The notes under the pieces: generated by a model
Told to the model about the DNA's origin: nothing
The model's database searches: none
The model's input: the letters and a program-made list of their open reading frames with translations, nothing else
NCBI GenBank assembly: GCA_016865865.1
Contig: VGOC01000015.1
Span: 1 to 50,915 of the forward strand
Reading direction: 5' to 3'
DNA length: 50,915 nucleotides
Source of the DNA: Chloroflexota bacterium
Lineage (GTDB): Bacteria; Chloroflexota; Anaerolineae; Anaerolineales; UBA11858
Position numbers and translations under genes: made by a program
Shown here: piece after piece, positions 22,999-31,069 of the stretch
Layout of the letters: the number at the start of each line of letters is the position of its first letter
How positions within the stretch are numbered: the first letter of the stretch is position 1

Positions 22999-24690
22999 TT
23001 ACTCCGAGGCGCCAGCCTTGATCCATTCGGTTACTAATGCCAATTCGTCAGCCGTGAATTGCCCGAAGTGGGCCTGATCCCCGCTTTGTTTTTGGATCAA
23101 TAAGCTGCTCTCCGGATCCCCAGGGATGACAACTGCGCCATTGCTTCCGCCAGCCATGGTGGATTCGTAGGTAATGAGATTCAAGCCCTGGATGCCCCCT
23201 TCTCCATGGCAGCTTCCACAGCGCAGGACGAAGAGCGGCCCGATGACGGCTGCGTAAGTGAGGGGGCCTTCGCCTGGCAGAGCCTGTTCTTCTACAGGCG
23301 GGGGGAGCTGGCTGCTCAAGATTTCGCGCAGGCCAGGGGCGTCGAAACCGGCATACTCCCAGACATTCCCATGGCAGGCGCTGTTCGAGCAGAAGGACGT
23401 ATTGCTCACCCCGCCAGGATTTTCCGTGGTGTGGCAGTTGGCGCATGTCGGATCATAAACATCCCGGTGCAGGCTGATCCAGTTGGCATTGAGATGCGAT
23501 TCTGGCTCTGGGCCGCGGCTGATCTCGATATGGGCGACGAAATCGGCGTCAGTAGCGACTACTGGAATCGAGTGGCAGAGGTTACATTCCAGGCGGATGG
23601 CTTCTTGCTTTTCGTTGAGGTGTTTGCCGTCATGACATCGGAAACAGCCAGGCGAGAACTCATGGCCGATATTATTGGAATGTGAGTTCCAATCTGATTT
23701 CTGCTCCGGGAAGACGCTTTGAGAATAGCTATTCTGGAGAATGAGGATGGCTTTTTCGATCAGCTCGCTGTTCTCGACATAGAACTCAGGATAGGAAGTC
23801 CGATAGAATTCTTCCAGACCGGCGAGAGCATTCAGGGCTTGTTCGCTGCTCTCGTAAGGCTGGTAGAGGATTTCGACAGCCAGACGCCGTATTTCGGGGA
23901 TCGAAGATGAGATCTGATCGCGGTCCAACAATTGTTCCACCATATCCTCTGGGGGATAGACGAGATGGGTAATGCGGTTATGACAGGTGATGCAGTCCAT
24001 CTCTTCGAGATCTTCTTCTAAGATATTGGCCGGGTTTATGTCCGAGTCGATATCGAGATATTCTATGATTGTTCCATCTTCCGCCTGAACCCGGATGTAG
24101 GGAATCTCCTGCTCACCCTTGTCGAGCGGTAGATAATAGATGGGATTCTCGATGTGCCAGTGGATACCGTTGCCTAAACCCAGGCGTTTCGATCCGCCTC
24201 CAGTTTTCATCACCAGGTAGGTCGAAACCGGCGTGTTTTCGGTATCGTTACCGAAATGTTTGATCTCCCGCAGGCTGTCATCGGAGAATTTCTCGGGGAA
24301 GTGGCACAGCTCGCATGTCTCGCGCGAAGGGCGCATGTCTTTGGCTTCGATTGGGAATTCATACTCATGAAATGCAAGGCTGATAATATGTTTTGCATCG
24401 CCTGCCTTACGCGTGATCCGCGTGGTGATGAAGCCTTCGCCGATGTGGCAATCAACGCAATCCACGCGGGCGTGTGGGGAGGTGAGGTAGGCGGTATATT
24501 CTGGCGGCATAGTATGACAGGATGTGCCGCAAAATCCAGGGGAGTTGGTGTATTCCCAGGCATAGGCCGACGCTAAAAGCACAACCAGGGTCAGCACGCC
24601 AAGCACGGCATAAGGTAGGATGCGCAACCACCGCGGGGAACCCACTGGCGGGAAAAAGAAGCTTTTCAGCCATCTCAGAGAGCGTTTCAT
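22999..24690 (-). CDS. NapC/NirT-type multiheme cytochrome with C-terminal monoheme module
   Basis: 563 residues from ATG 24690. One N-terminal membrane helix (WLRILPYAVLGVLTLVVLL) is followed by CGTSCHTMPPEY, an unusual CX3CH first site in the NapC/NrfH position. Seven CxxCH sites follow (CVDCH, CELCH, CITCH, CFRCH, CNLCH, CANCH, CGSCH), plus one CX4CH (CSNSACH), for nine potential hemes. The last site belongs to a module (GLNLITYESTMAGG, VTEWIKAGASE) shared with two other proteins here. NapC-type proteins oxidise menaquinol and pass electrons to periplasmic partners. It is the last gene of the minus-strand operon, 25 bases after the b561 fusion. Confidence 0.85.
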   Translation of the reverse strand: MKRSLRWLKSFFFPPVGSPRWLRILPYAVLGVLTLVVLLASAYAWEYTNSPGFCGTSCHTMPPEYTAYLTSPHARVDCVDCHIGEGFITTRITRKAGDAKHIISLAFHEYEFPIEAKDMRPSRETCELCHFPEKFSDDSLREIKHFGNDTENTPVSTYLVMKTGGGSKRLGLGNGIHWHIENPIYYLPLDKGEQEIPYIRVQAEDGTIIEYLDIDSDINPANILEEDLEEMDCITCHNRITHLVYPPEDMVEQLLDRDQISSSIPEIRRLAVEILYQPYESSEQALNALAGLEEFYRTSYPEFYVENSELIEKAILILQNSYSQSVFPEQKSDWNSHSNNIGHEFSPGCFRCHDGKHLNEKQEAIRLECNLCHSIPVVATDADFVAHIEISRGPEPESHLNANWISLHRDVYDPTCANCHTTENPGGVSNTSFCSNSACHGNVWEYAGFDAPGLREILSSQLPPPVEEQALPGEGPLTYAAVIGPLFVLRCGSCHGEGGIQGLNLITYESTMAGGSNGAVVIPGDPESSLLIQKQSGDQAHFGQFTADELALVTEWIKAGASE

Positions 24691-24715
24691 GGATATTCCA
24701 ATTCTTGTGTTTCGA

Positions 24716-25873
24716 TTATTCTTCTGGCGCACCAGCCTGGACCCAATCAATGACCAGTTGTAATTCTTCAGCAGAGAATTGGCCTGGATGATCGCCTGAG
24801 GACTGTCGTCCCACAATTATCCTGCTATTGGGGTCGCCAGGAACGATGACTATTCCAGAAGCCCCGCCTGCCATGGCGCTTGCGTAGCTGGTCAGGTCGA
24901 GTCCGCCCATAGCTGTCGGTCCATGGCATTGCGTACATTTGGTCTCCACCAGGGAGGCGATCCCCCCATTCCAGGTATTTCCTATGATTGGCGCGGAGGT
25001 GGCAGTGGGCATTGCAGTTGGCAATGGGGTAGGGGTAAGGGGAGCGAATACGACGATGTTTTCAGCCGGGGGAACTGTCTCGAGGGCTGTTTCTTCGCCC
25101 CTTACGAAGAAGAAGACGCCCACGAGCATAACGGCGGCGATCGTCGAATAGGTGGGGAGGAAGACCCGTTTCCGTTTGGCAACCAGCCTGGGGTCTTGGG
25201 GGATAGTAGCGATACCCGCTTTGAGGTCGGCCAGTTCGAGAGCATGTTCATCCAACATCTCATGCTCCGAGAGATAACCGGTGAACATACTCTTGTTGAG
25301 GTGCTTGATGTGCACGTTATAGAAGTGCCAGATGATGATTGCCAGCACAGCCAGGAGCGCCTCATTGCTGTGAGCGGCTTTGGCGGCAGGGATGAAGACG
25401 CCCGGCAAGAATTTGGCAGCCGAGATTGGATTCCAGAGCATGAAGCCTGTGATTCCCATGATGACAGTACCCCACACGAACGCCCAGTATTCGAATTTCT
25501 CATCGAATGTAAAGCGTCCTTGTTGAGGTCTTTCTTTCTTGAAACCCAGGTTATGCAAGAAAAGGTTCCAGGCGACAGTGACATCTCTCAACGTCGGCAG
25601 CATCGTTATGCGCGAGCGTTTGACGTAATATTTGTATCCTGCAACCCCAAGATGGTAGATCGTCCCCAGCATGAGGCCGATCGCAGCAATCCGGTGGATG
25701 ATGCGAACTACTTCGATGCCGCCGAGGGCTGCGATGATCCAGATGGAGATATTGGCCTCGGAGAATTTTTGAATCAGGCCAGTCAGCCCAAGCAGGCCGA
25801 AACTAACCACCTGAACCCAATGCTCGATCCGGTCTGAAATCGAAAAACGCAGGTATTTGCGTGTCTGGCTCAT
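24716..25873 (-). CDS. cytochrome b561-type membrane subunit fused to a cytochrome c domain
   Basis: 385 residues. The N-terminal ~220 residues hold four membrane helices with histidines placed as in formate-dehydrogenase-gamma/b561 proteins (DRIEHWVQVVSFGLLGLTG, IHRIAAIGLMLGTIYHLGV, AAHSNEALLAVLAIIIWHFYNVH). One more helix (STIAAVMLVGVFFFV) and a Thr/Pro linker lead to a monoheme c domain (CTQCH), ending in LVIDWVQAGAPEE. It would move electrons between quinone and the multiheme cytochromes on either side of it. The start overlaps the preceding stop (ATGA). The c domain is a close paralogue of the end of the next gene's product. Confidence 0.88.
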   Translation of the reverse strand: MSQTRKYLRFSISDRIEHWVQVVSFGLLGLTGLIQKFSEANISIWIIAALGGIEVVRIIHRIAAIGLMLGTIYHLGVAGYKYYVKRSRITMLPTLRDVTVAWNLFLHNLGFKKERPQQGRFTFDEKFEYWAFVWGTVIMGITGFMLWNPISAAKFLPGVFIPAAKAAHSNEALLAVLAIIIWHFYNVHIKHLNKSMFTGYLSEHEMLDEHALELADLKAGIATIPQDPRLVAKRKRVFLPTYSTIAAVMLVGVFFFVRGEETALETVPPAENIVVFAPLTPTPLPTAMPTATSAPIIGNTWNGGIASLVETKCTQCHGPTAMGGLDLTSYASAMAGGASGIVIVPGDPNSRIIVGRQSSGDHPGQFSAEELQLVIDWVQAGAPEE

Positions 25874-26967
25874 TTCTTCCCCCCGATCTTCCCGGAAATC
25901 CTTTTGGCTGCATCGGCGCCGACGAATATGGCCATGCCGCCGATGGTCACAGGAATGATGATTTTGTAAAAGAGATCAACGAAGAATACCAATGGGGCCT
26001 CTGTAGGGCTGGGTTCATAATGTCCGAGCCATGCGGTGGGGAAGTTGGTCGTCGCATCGGGATGACATTTTTGGCAAGTGTCGAGTAGATTTTCTTTGAT
26101 CACGTGGCTTTCGGGGTCATCCACCTTGCGCATATCGTGAACGCCGTGGCAGTCTATGCAAACCGGCTTATTGGTTTCTTGATCCGGGGCGATCTTCTCG
26201 AAGAGCACCACCGTTGTTCCATGGAAATCGGATACATAGGTATCGAAGACCTGGGTGCTGATGCCGTAGCGTTCCATCAGTATTTCATCCGCATGACACT
26301 TCGCACAAAGTTGGGGGGAGAAGAGGTGAAAAGAGGTGGAGTTCGAAGGCCCTTGAAAATTGTGGACTCCGTGGCAATCTATGCATGTGGGGACGTCGGG
26401 ATTGCCCTCGCCGATCAAAGCTGCGCCATGTACGCTGAGTTCGTAGGTTTTGTATATCTCCGAGTGACACTTCTGGCACATCTTGGGGATGTTGCTGCGT
26501 GGAGGTTCCGGCTCGTTGATGTTATGCGCGCCATGGCAATCTGTGCAAATGGCTGCCTCGGGATGACCGGCAGCTAATGCCTTTTGGTGGGTGCTGTCTA
26601 ATGTGGCGTCGTAATTACTTTCATGGCAATTTTTGCAGAGCGGATACATCTGCAGGTTGTATTCGCGTCGTGAAGCGGCCGGGATTGGGCGATGTGGATA
26701 TTCCTGGATATCGGTGTGGCATTGCCCGCAGGCGATGTCATTACGCCCATGGACGGAGGTAGCATGGATGACTCTATCTATCGTAAGGTAGAGAACTTCG
26801 CCCGACTCCAGCGTCGTCTGCATTCCTGGGGAGTCATGGCAGGACAGGCAATACTCAGAGGTCGCGCCTGGTTCGCCTTCTTCAGCTTGCGCGCTATTCA
26901 TAGGGAGGATGAGAGCTATGGTCGCAATTATTATGCCCAAAAAGGGTATTACTTGCTTGAATTTCAA
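25870..26967 (-). CDS. membrane-anchored nonaheme c-type cytochrome
   Basis: 365 residues. I place the start at TTG 26967 because AAGGAGG lies 5 bases before it and a normal signal peptide follows (FKQVIPFLGIIIATIALILP to AQA); no ATG is placed as well. Nine CxxCH sites: CLSCH, CGQCH, CKNCH, CTDCH, CQKCH, CIDCH, CAKCH, CIDCH, CQKCH. A C-terminal membrane helix (IIIPVTIGGMAIFVGADAA) and a Lys-rich tail anchor it. The repeated CxDCHGVH and CQKCH pattern matches multiheme c3/NrfB-like chains. It is the first gene of the nonaheme/b561-c/NapC operon, and the shared operator motif lies upstream. Confidence 0.86.
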   Translation of the reverse strand: MKFKQVIPFLGIIIATIALILPMNSAQAEEGEPGATSEYCLSCHDSPGMQTTLESGEVLYLTIDRVIHATSVHGRNDIACGQCHTDIQEYPHRPIPAASRREYNLQMYPLCKNCHESNYDATLDSTHQKALAAGHPEAAICTDCHGAHNINEPEPPRSNIPKMCQKCHSEIYKTYELSVHGAALIGEGNPDVPTCIDCHGVHNFQGPSNSTSFHLFSPQLCAKCHADEILMERYGISTQVFDTYVSDFHGTTVVLFEKIAPDQETNKPVCIDCHGVHDMRKVDDPESHVIKENLLDTCQKCHPDATTNFPTAWLGHYEPSPTEAPLVFFVDLFYKIIIPVTIGGMAIFVGADAAKRISGKIGGKK

Positions 26968-27047
26968 GGATGCCTCCTTAAATAAACACCAACCAAAACC
27001 ATGCAAATTTCGGATGCAACCAAATCTGTCTGCATGATTTCGGGCAT

Positions 27048-27098
27048 TGTGAAAATATTAACGTAGGAAGCACAAATATGTCACCCCCCCTTGGGTAA
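27048..27098 (-). promoter_or_regulatory. putative shared operator, copy upstream of the nonaheme operon
   Basis: Read on the minus strand, TTACCCAAGGGGGGGTG, then 19 bases, then GTTAATATTTTCACAA. It matches 12079-12129 in both halves and in spacing, and both copies lie 70-80 bases upstream of their genes in the same orientation. The rest of the 404-base gap (26968-27371) holds the long palindrome at 27213 and no gene. Confidence 0.5.
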
Positions 27099-27212
27099 AT
27101 CTTGACCACCTTGAGGGTAGGTTGCTTGTTATTCTGACTATTCATTTGGATAGGTTATTCGCTTTTCTTGCCAGGTGATCAATAGCGCGCCGCGTTATTT
27201 GATAAAATCGTA

Positions 27213-27318
27213 GCTACTCAGCCAAACGGAGAAATTCCCGAAAAAAGGGTGTGCGCAGGGGGCTACGCCCCCTGCGCACACCCTTTTTTCGGGTATATCC
27301 GTTCGATGGCTGAGCAGT
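27213..27318. repeat. long nested palindrome P2 (A6/T6 type)
   Basis: The inner stem is 27 bp and perfect: 27237-27263 (CCCGAAAAAAGGGTGTGCGC and on to GGGGGC), loop TAC, 27267-27293. The outer arms (GCTACTCAGCCAAACGGA and its imperfect complement GTTCGATGGCTGAGCAG) extend it to about 106 bases. The A-run and T-run flanking the GC-rich stem make it look like a bidirectional terminator, yet it lies between two divergent genes. It is a close homologue of the palindrome at 38019. Confidence 0.92.
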
Positions 27319-27371
27319 TACATAAAATCTATCTCAAAAGGATCCAGTGATTTGACCAGGAGGCGATCTTG

Positions 27372-28022
27372 ATGGAACCATTTAACAATGATGCGATTTC
27401 TGTTGATGTTGGTGAGCGGCTACGCGATTTGCGTGAGGAGCGCAATCTTTCCATGAGGGAATTAGCGCGCTTGAGTGGACTCTCGGCGAATGCCCTGAGT
27501 ATGATCGAGCGGAGCAAATCTTCTCCTTCGGTAAGCACCCTTTATAAACTGGCGGATGCCATGGCGGTGCCGATCACAGCCTTCTTTCGTACAGAAATCC
27601 CGCAGAAGGAGATTGTATTTCGCAAAGGAAACGAACGTACCCGGGTGCCTTTTCACCGCGGACTATGGGAAGGGTTGGGTGGTGAATTGTTCTCCGGCCG
27701 GGTGGAGCCTTTCATGCTAACCCTGGAGAGCGGGGCGAATAGCGGCCGGTTCTCTATGGCTCACACAGGTCACGAATTTGTGCTATGTTTGCGAGGCCAG
27801 TTAGAATATCGCATAGAGAATCAGCTTTTCCTCATGGGGCCTGGCGACAGCCTCCTGTTTGCCGCCGAACTCAAACATGAATGGCGCAATCCCGGCAATA
27901 CCGTTACCAATGCCGTATTCGTTTTGGCGGGCTTCGAAGAGGGTGAAAGCCCTAGTGAATTCCATATTGCAGCCGGCATGGCTGATGATCGCGGGGATGA
28001 AGAGTTCGTCGAGGAAGTATGA
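27372..28022 (+). CDS. XRE-family regulator with C-terminal cupin
   Basis: 216 residues from ATG 27372 (AGGAGG at 27357-27362). The N-terminal helix-turn-helix is GERLRDLREERNLSMRELAR with SGLSANALSMIERSKSSPSV, and a cupin_2 fold follows (GHEFVLCLRGQLEYRIENQ, MGPGDSLLFAAELKHEWRN). This HTH-cupin pair is common in PuuR/SutR-like regulators that sense a small ligand in the cupin. Its position between the nonaheme operon and the sulfur cluster allows control of either. The cupin has few of the usual metal-binding histidines, so a metal is doubtful. A strong terminator follows. Confidence 0.9.
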   Translation: MEPFNNDAISVDVGERLRDLREERNLSMRELARLSGLSANALSMIERSKSSPSVSTLYKLADAMAVPITAFFRTEIPQKEIVFRKGNERTRVPFHRGLWEGLGGELFSGRVEPFMLTLESGANSGRFSMAHTGHEFVLCLRGQLEYRIENQLFLMGPGDSLLFAAELKHEWRNPGNTVTNAVFVLAGFEEGESPSEFHIAAGMADDRGDEEFVEEV

Positions 28023-28043
28023 TTACCTCTCATGTCGAAACGA

Positions 28044-28080
28044 AAAGGCCGCGATGAGAAACGTCGCGGCCTTTGCGTTT
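28044..28080. terminator. rho-independent terminator
   Basis: AAAGGCCGCGA (28044-28054) pairs with TCGCGGCCTTT (28064-28074), followed by GCGTTTTTTG. It serves the cupin regulator gene. The A-rich left side could also serve the convergent DsrE gene. Confidence 0.85.
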
Positions 28081-28096
28081 TTTGTGTTTCTTGTTC

Positions 28097-28600
28097 TTAG
28101 ATGAAAATAATTTGCGCGCCTTCGGTCATATCTATAAAGTCGCTGGCGGTGACAACGTCATCTACCACAGGCAGGAAATCCTTATCCTTCAGGCCGAACA
28201 TATCCACGGTCATCTTGCATCCATAGATCTTAGCGCCGGCGTCGTGGAGCATTTCGAGGTATTCGCTCACCGGAGGCACTTCCAGTTTCTTCATTTTCAT
28301 CTTCATGAACCAGCTTGCGAAGGCGGTCATGCCAGGGATGATGCCCATGATGTTGGGGATGCCCAGGTTGCCCGTCGGCAGGCCCATCAGGCTGAATTTG
28401 AAGCTGGTGTTCGCTACGGGGGCAATTTCTAGTTTGTTGACCCGTTTCTTGGTGATCATATCCAGGCCCCAGAAGGTGAAGAAGAGGGTGACATCAACCC
28501 CATTGCCCAGGGCAGCCCAGCCCATGATCAGGGCAGGGTAGGCCATATCTAGATTGCCTTTCGAGCAGATGAATGCGATTTTGCGGTTTTCTTCGGACAT
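28097..28600 (-). CDS. DsrE/DsrF/DrsH-like (DsrE2) sulfur-carrier family protein
   Basis: 167 residues of the DsrE2-like branch: IAFICSKGNLDMAYPALIMG at the N-terminus, FFTFWGLDMITK, and near the C-terminus AGAKIYGCKMTVDMFGL, whose Cys is at the position that carries the persulfide in DsrE-type proteins. The family relays sulfane sulfur between rhodanese/TusA-type proteins and DsrC/TusE-type acceptors. It is the last gene of the cluster, 49 bases after the TusE/DsrC gene. The hydrophobic middle segment is usual for DsrE2 and is not clearly a membrane helix. Confidence 0.88.
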   Translation of the reverse strand: MSEENRKIAFICSKGNLDMAYPALIMGWAALGNGVDVTLFFTFWGLDMITKKRVNKLEIAPVANTSFKFSLMGLPTGNLGIPNIMGIIPGMTAFASWFMKMKMKKLEVPPVSEYLEMLHDAGAKIYGCKMTVDMFGLKDKDFLPVVDDVVTASDFIDMTEGAQIIFI

Positions 28601-28649
28601 TGCAGGTTCTCCTTTTTCTCAGATTGATTTTTCTCGTGTTCTATCGAAA

Positions 28650-28955
28650 CTAAACACAGCCCTCAGGCTTGCCCAGGCCAGAGATCTTGGCGACCTTTTT
28701 GGCGGGTCCCTTGGGGTAGAGCGCAAAGAGGTCTTTCGTCGAGAGGCCAGTACCTTTGGTGATTTGCCGCAGGGTGGGCGCTGCTCCGGTGGTTTCGGCG
28801 TTTGCACGGCAGAATTCGATGATCTTCCAGTGATCTGCGGTTAGTTCAGCAATTCCTTCGCCCTTGGCCAATTCCACAGCGATTTCTTTAGTCCATTGAG
28901 TGGGATTGATCAAGAAGCCTTCTTCGTTGAAATGTAGGTTATCGAGCACAGACAT
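28650..28955 (-). CDS. TusE/DsrC-family sulfur carrier with only the C-terminal cysteine
   Basis: 101 residues: FLINPTQWTKEIAVELAKGEGI, LTADHWKIIEFCR, LRQITKGTGLSTKDLFALYP, and the C-terminal arm GLGKPEGCV with the penultimate Cys (CysA). The second cysteine that dissimilatory DsrC has 10 residues earlier is absent (Lys/Val there), so it cannot form the intramolecular trisulfide of sulfite reduction. It fits TusE or the DsrC-like regulators/carriers that take sulfur from DsrE. No dsrAB genes are in the window. An ACTCC-type (GGAGT on the minus strand) ribosome site precedes it. Confidence 0.9.
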   Translation of the reverse strand: MSVLDNLHFNEEGFLINPTQWTKEIAVELAKGEGIAELTADHWKIIEFCRANAETTGAAPTLRQITKGTGLSTKDLFALYPKGPAKKVAKISGLGKPEGCV

Positions 28956-28983
28956 AGTTCACTCCTTTAGAATAAGATGAATC

Positions 28984-29093
28984 CACTGCAAAAACTGCGA
29001 GTAGAGGCTCCGGGCGGCATATATGGGGGTGCGTGCGCAGCACGCACCCCCATATATGCCGCCCCGCCCCCTCGTTCATGAGTTTTTTCAGTG
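28984..29093. repeat. long nested palindrome P3 (GGCGGCATA type)
   Basis: The inner stem is 25 bp and perfect: 29012-29036 (GGGCGGCATATATGGGGG, then TGCGTGC), loop GCA, 29040-29064. Outer arms CACTGCAAAAACT and AGTTTTTTCAGTG nearly match. The left arm also matches the right arm of the palindrome at 31567-31689 (GCGAGTAGAGG, then GGCGGCATA). It splits the sulfur cluster between the DUF1641 and TusE/DsrC genes. Confidence 0.92.
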
Positions 29094-29113
29094 AACACAT
29101 AAGATGGATAGTT

Positions 29114-29797
29114 TTATTGATTTCGTGTACTTGCTTGATCGTCAAGCGCTTTGATAAGATTGATCATCCGGGCCAAGCCGCGGCGCACACTGGGGTCGCT
29201 CAGTTCGCGGATCAAAGCCCAGGTGGATACCTTCTCGGTTTCGGGGATTTCTTTCCGAATGACCCCAACCGCGTTATTCACCAGGGTCATGATTTCGGGT
29301 TGGGTCATGTTGCGGATTGTGCTCAGGATCGTGACAATATTATCACCCAGAGCGAGCACATCCTCCTCGGAAAATTCCGTGACGATGCGTTCGACAATTC
29401 CCCAACCCTGGCGGGCAAAGGCGAAATAACCCTCCCGTTCGAATTGATCCAGTTGTTCGACTGCGTAATTGAAAACCTGTTTACCCAAAAGCTCCGTTTC
29501 GTCGGCGATTCCCATCAATGCTTCCAGGCGGTCGAATAGCGCAAGCAGCATATGTGTGTTGCGGATCGCCCGTTTTACCAGGAAAAACAGATCTTCGACT
29601 TCGAAATCTTCGCCGATATCAGCCAGTTCATCAATGCTCAACTTGATCATGTGGTTGACGATCGGAATAGCGTCGTTCTTCAACTCGTCGAACTCGCGCT
29701 GTCTGCGCTGCTGGATTTCGGCGTGAGCAGTCAGCGCGGCGACTTGTTCGGTGAGCAAATCAACTTTTTGATGGAGGAGGGCTAGATCATCAGCCAT
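29114..29797 (-). CDS. DUF1641 protein
   Basis: 227 residues from ATG 29797. An N-terminal coiled-coil (LALLHQKVDLLTEQVAALTA, then QQRRQREFDEL) is followed by an all-helical body. The segment LVNNAVGVIRKEIPETEKVS, with TWALIRELSDPSVRRGLARM, is the DUF1641 signature. DUF1641 proteins are regularly encoded next to SQR-like flavoproteins and DsrE/TusA sulfur carriers. Their role is not established; a scaffold or membrane-tethering partner is a guess. Here it lies 11 bases after the flavoprotein gene on the same strand. Confidence 0.88.
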   Translation of the reverse strand: MADDLALLHQKVDLLTEQVAALTAHAEIQQRRQREFDELKNDAIPIVNHMIKLSIDELADIGEDFEVEDLFFLVKRAIRNTHMLLALFDRLEALMGIADETELLGKQVFNYAVEQLDQFEREGYFAFARQGWGIVERIVTEFSEEDVLALGDNIVTILSTIRNMTQPEIMTLVNNAVGVIRKEIPETEKVSTWALIRELSDPSVRRGLARMINLIKALDDQASTRNQ

Positions 29798-29808
29798 TAT
29801 GCGCTCCT

Positions 29809-31041
29809 TTAAGCCCACTTGCCTGCCATGGTCATTTGAGACTCGAAAGGCATTTCGCCGCCTTTGAGCAGGATATTCCAATACATCCAGCGGAAAGCCA
29901 TCTTGCCCCAATGGTTGGCGGCCGACTCCTTGAGCAGGGAGAATGGTCCAAATCCGGGCAGGGGGAACTTGCCAGGGAGGGGTTCGACATCATAGTTGAA
30001 ATCTATCAGGATGCCCTTCTCGAAGCCGGATTCGATGTAGCAATTGGCGTGACCGTCGAATTTGGGCAGCGGCTTCAAGCCTTCCATGTGGCGGAGCATA
30101 TTCTCGATGAGCACGTCCAGCATGAAGTGCGCTACGGAGCCAGCCTTCGAGGTGGGCGCGTTACCCGCGTCGCCGATCGCCCAGACGTTTTCCCATTTTT
30201 CTGATTGTAAGGTGTGTTTATCTATCGGTACGTAGTTAAGCTCATCGCCCATTCCAGAGCGGGCGATGACTTCGGCGCCCATATTGGTGGGGATGGTGAC
30301 TAAAACATCATATTCGACCTCGCGTTCATCCCAGGAGACGATGGCCTGTTTGCTGTTGTCAACGCTGCCGATATTGAATTCCGAAACAAGGTTGATCCCT
30401 TTTTGGCCCAGCATGTCACCCAGGATCGCTGATGCGCGCGGTCTGGTAAATGCGCCATCCAACGGCGTGGCAAAGGTGATCTCGACATCGTCACGGATGC
30501 CGCGCTCATGGAAGAACCAATCCGCCAGGAAGAGGAATTCCAGGGGAGCTACGGGGCACTTGATGGGCATCTCGGTGATGTTGAGCACCATGCGACCGCC
30601 CTTCCAGAACTTGAAGAAGCGGCTCAGCGCTGTAGCGCCCTCGATGGTGTAGAAATCGAATTTGTTCTCATGCCAGCCATCTTCGGCCAGGCCCTCGGTT
30701 TCTTCAGGGTGGGTTCGAGTGCCTGTAGCAATTACCAGATAATCATAGTGGATGACTTTGTTCTCTTTGGTGAGTGTGACGCGGTTCTTATCTGGCTCGA
30801 TCAGTTCGATATCGGACAGGATGAATTCGACATTCCGAGGGATGAAATCTCGCTTGGGCTTGATGACATCATCCGGGGAGTAGATGCCGAAGGGGATGAA
30901 GAGGAAACCGGGTTGGTAGTAGTGGGTTTCGAATTTATCAACGATGATGATGCGCCACTCCAGGGGGTCGAGTTCATGGGCCATTTTGTTGGCGACCATG
31001 GTGCCGCCAGTTCCGGCGCCGAGGATCAATAATGTTTTCAT
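29809..31041 (-). CDS. sulfide:quinone oxidoreductase-like flavoprotein
   Basis: 410 residues from ATG 31041. FAD-binding LLILGAGTGGTMVANKM at the N-terminus, VDKFETHYYQPGF as the family's substrate-side loop, DYLVIATGTRTHPEE, and the second FAD motif ENVWAIGDAGNAPTSKAGS. Two conserved cysteines are visible (IKCPVAPLEFLF and HANCYIESGFEKG), placed as in SQR/FCC-type enzymes that carry sulfur on the active-site thiols. The C-terminal WGKMAFRWMYWNILLKG could rest on the membrane. It would oxidise sulfide or a protein-bound persulfide and reduce quinone. The neighbouring TusE/DsrE genes suggest delivery of sulfur to a carrier. Confidence 0.88.
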   Translation of the reverse strand: MKTLLILGAGTGGTMVANKMAHELDPLEWRIIIVDKFETHYYQPGFLFIPFGIYSPDDVIKPKRDFIPRNVEFILSDIELIEPDKNRVTLTKENKVIHYDYLVIATGTRTHPEETEGLAEDGWHENKFDFYTIEGATALSRFFKFWKGGRMVLNITEMPIKCPVAPLEFLFLADWFFHERGIRDDVEITFATPLDGAFTRPRASAILGDMLGQKGINLVSEFNIGSVDNSKQAIVSWDEREVEYDVLVTIPTNMGAEVIARSGMGDELNYVPIDKHTLQSEKWENVWAIGDAGNAPTSKAGSVAHFMLDVLIENMLRHMEGLKPLPKFDGHANCYIESGFEKGILIDFNYDVEPLPGKFPLPGFGPFSLLKESAANHWGKMAFRWMYWNILLKGGEMPFESQMTMAGKWA

Positions 31042-31069
31042 AAAGAGTCTCCTGAAATTGGTGACGAGT

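Noticed and set aside
24923..25837. A long open frame on the plus strand, opposite the b561/cytochrome c gene
   Set aside because: It is a codon-bias shadow: the minus-strand product has full domain structure and heme motifs, and the plus-strand translation has no recognisable domain.
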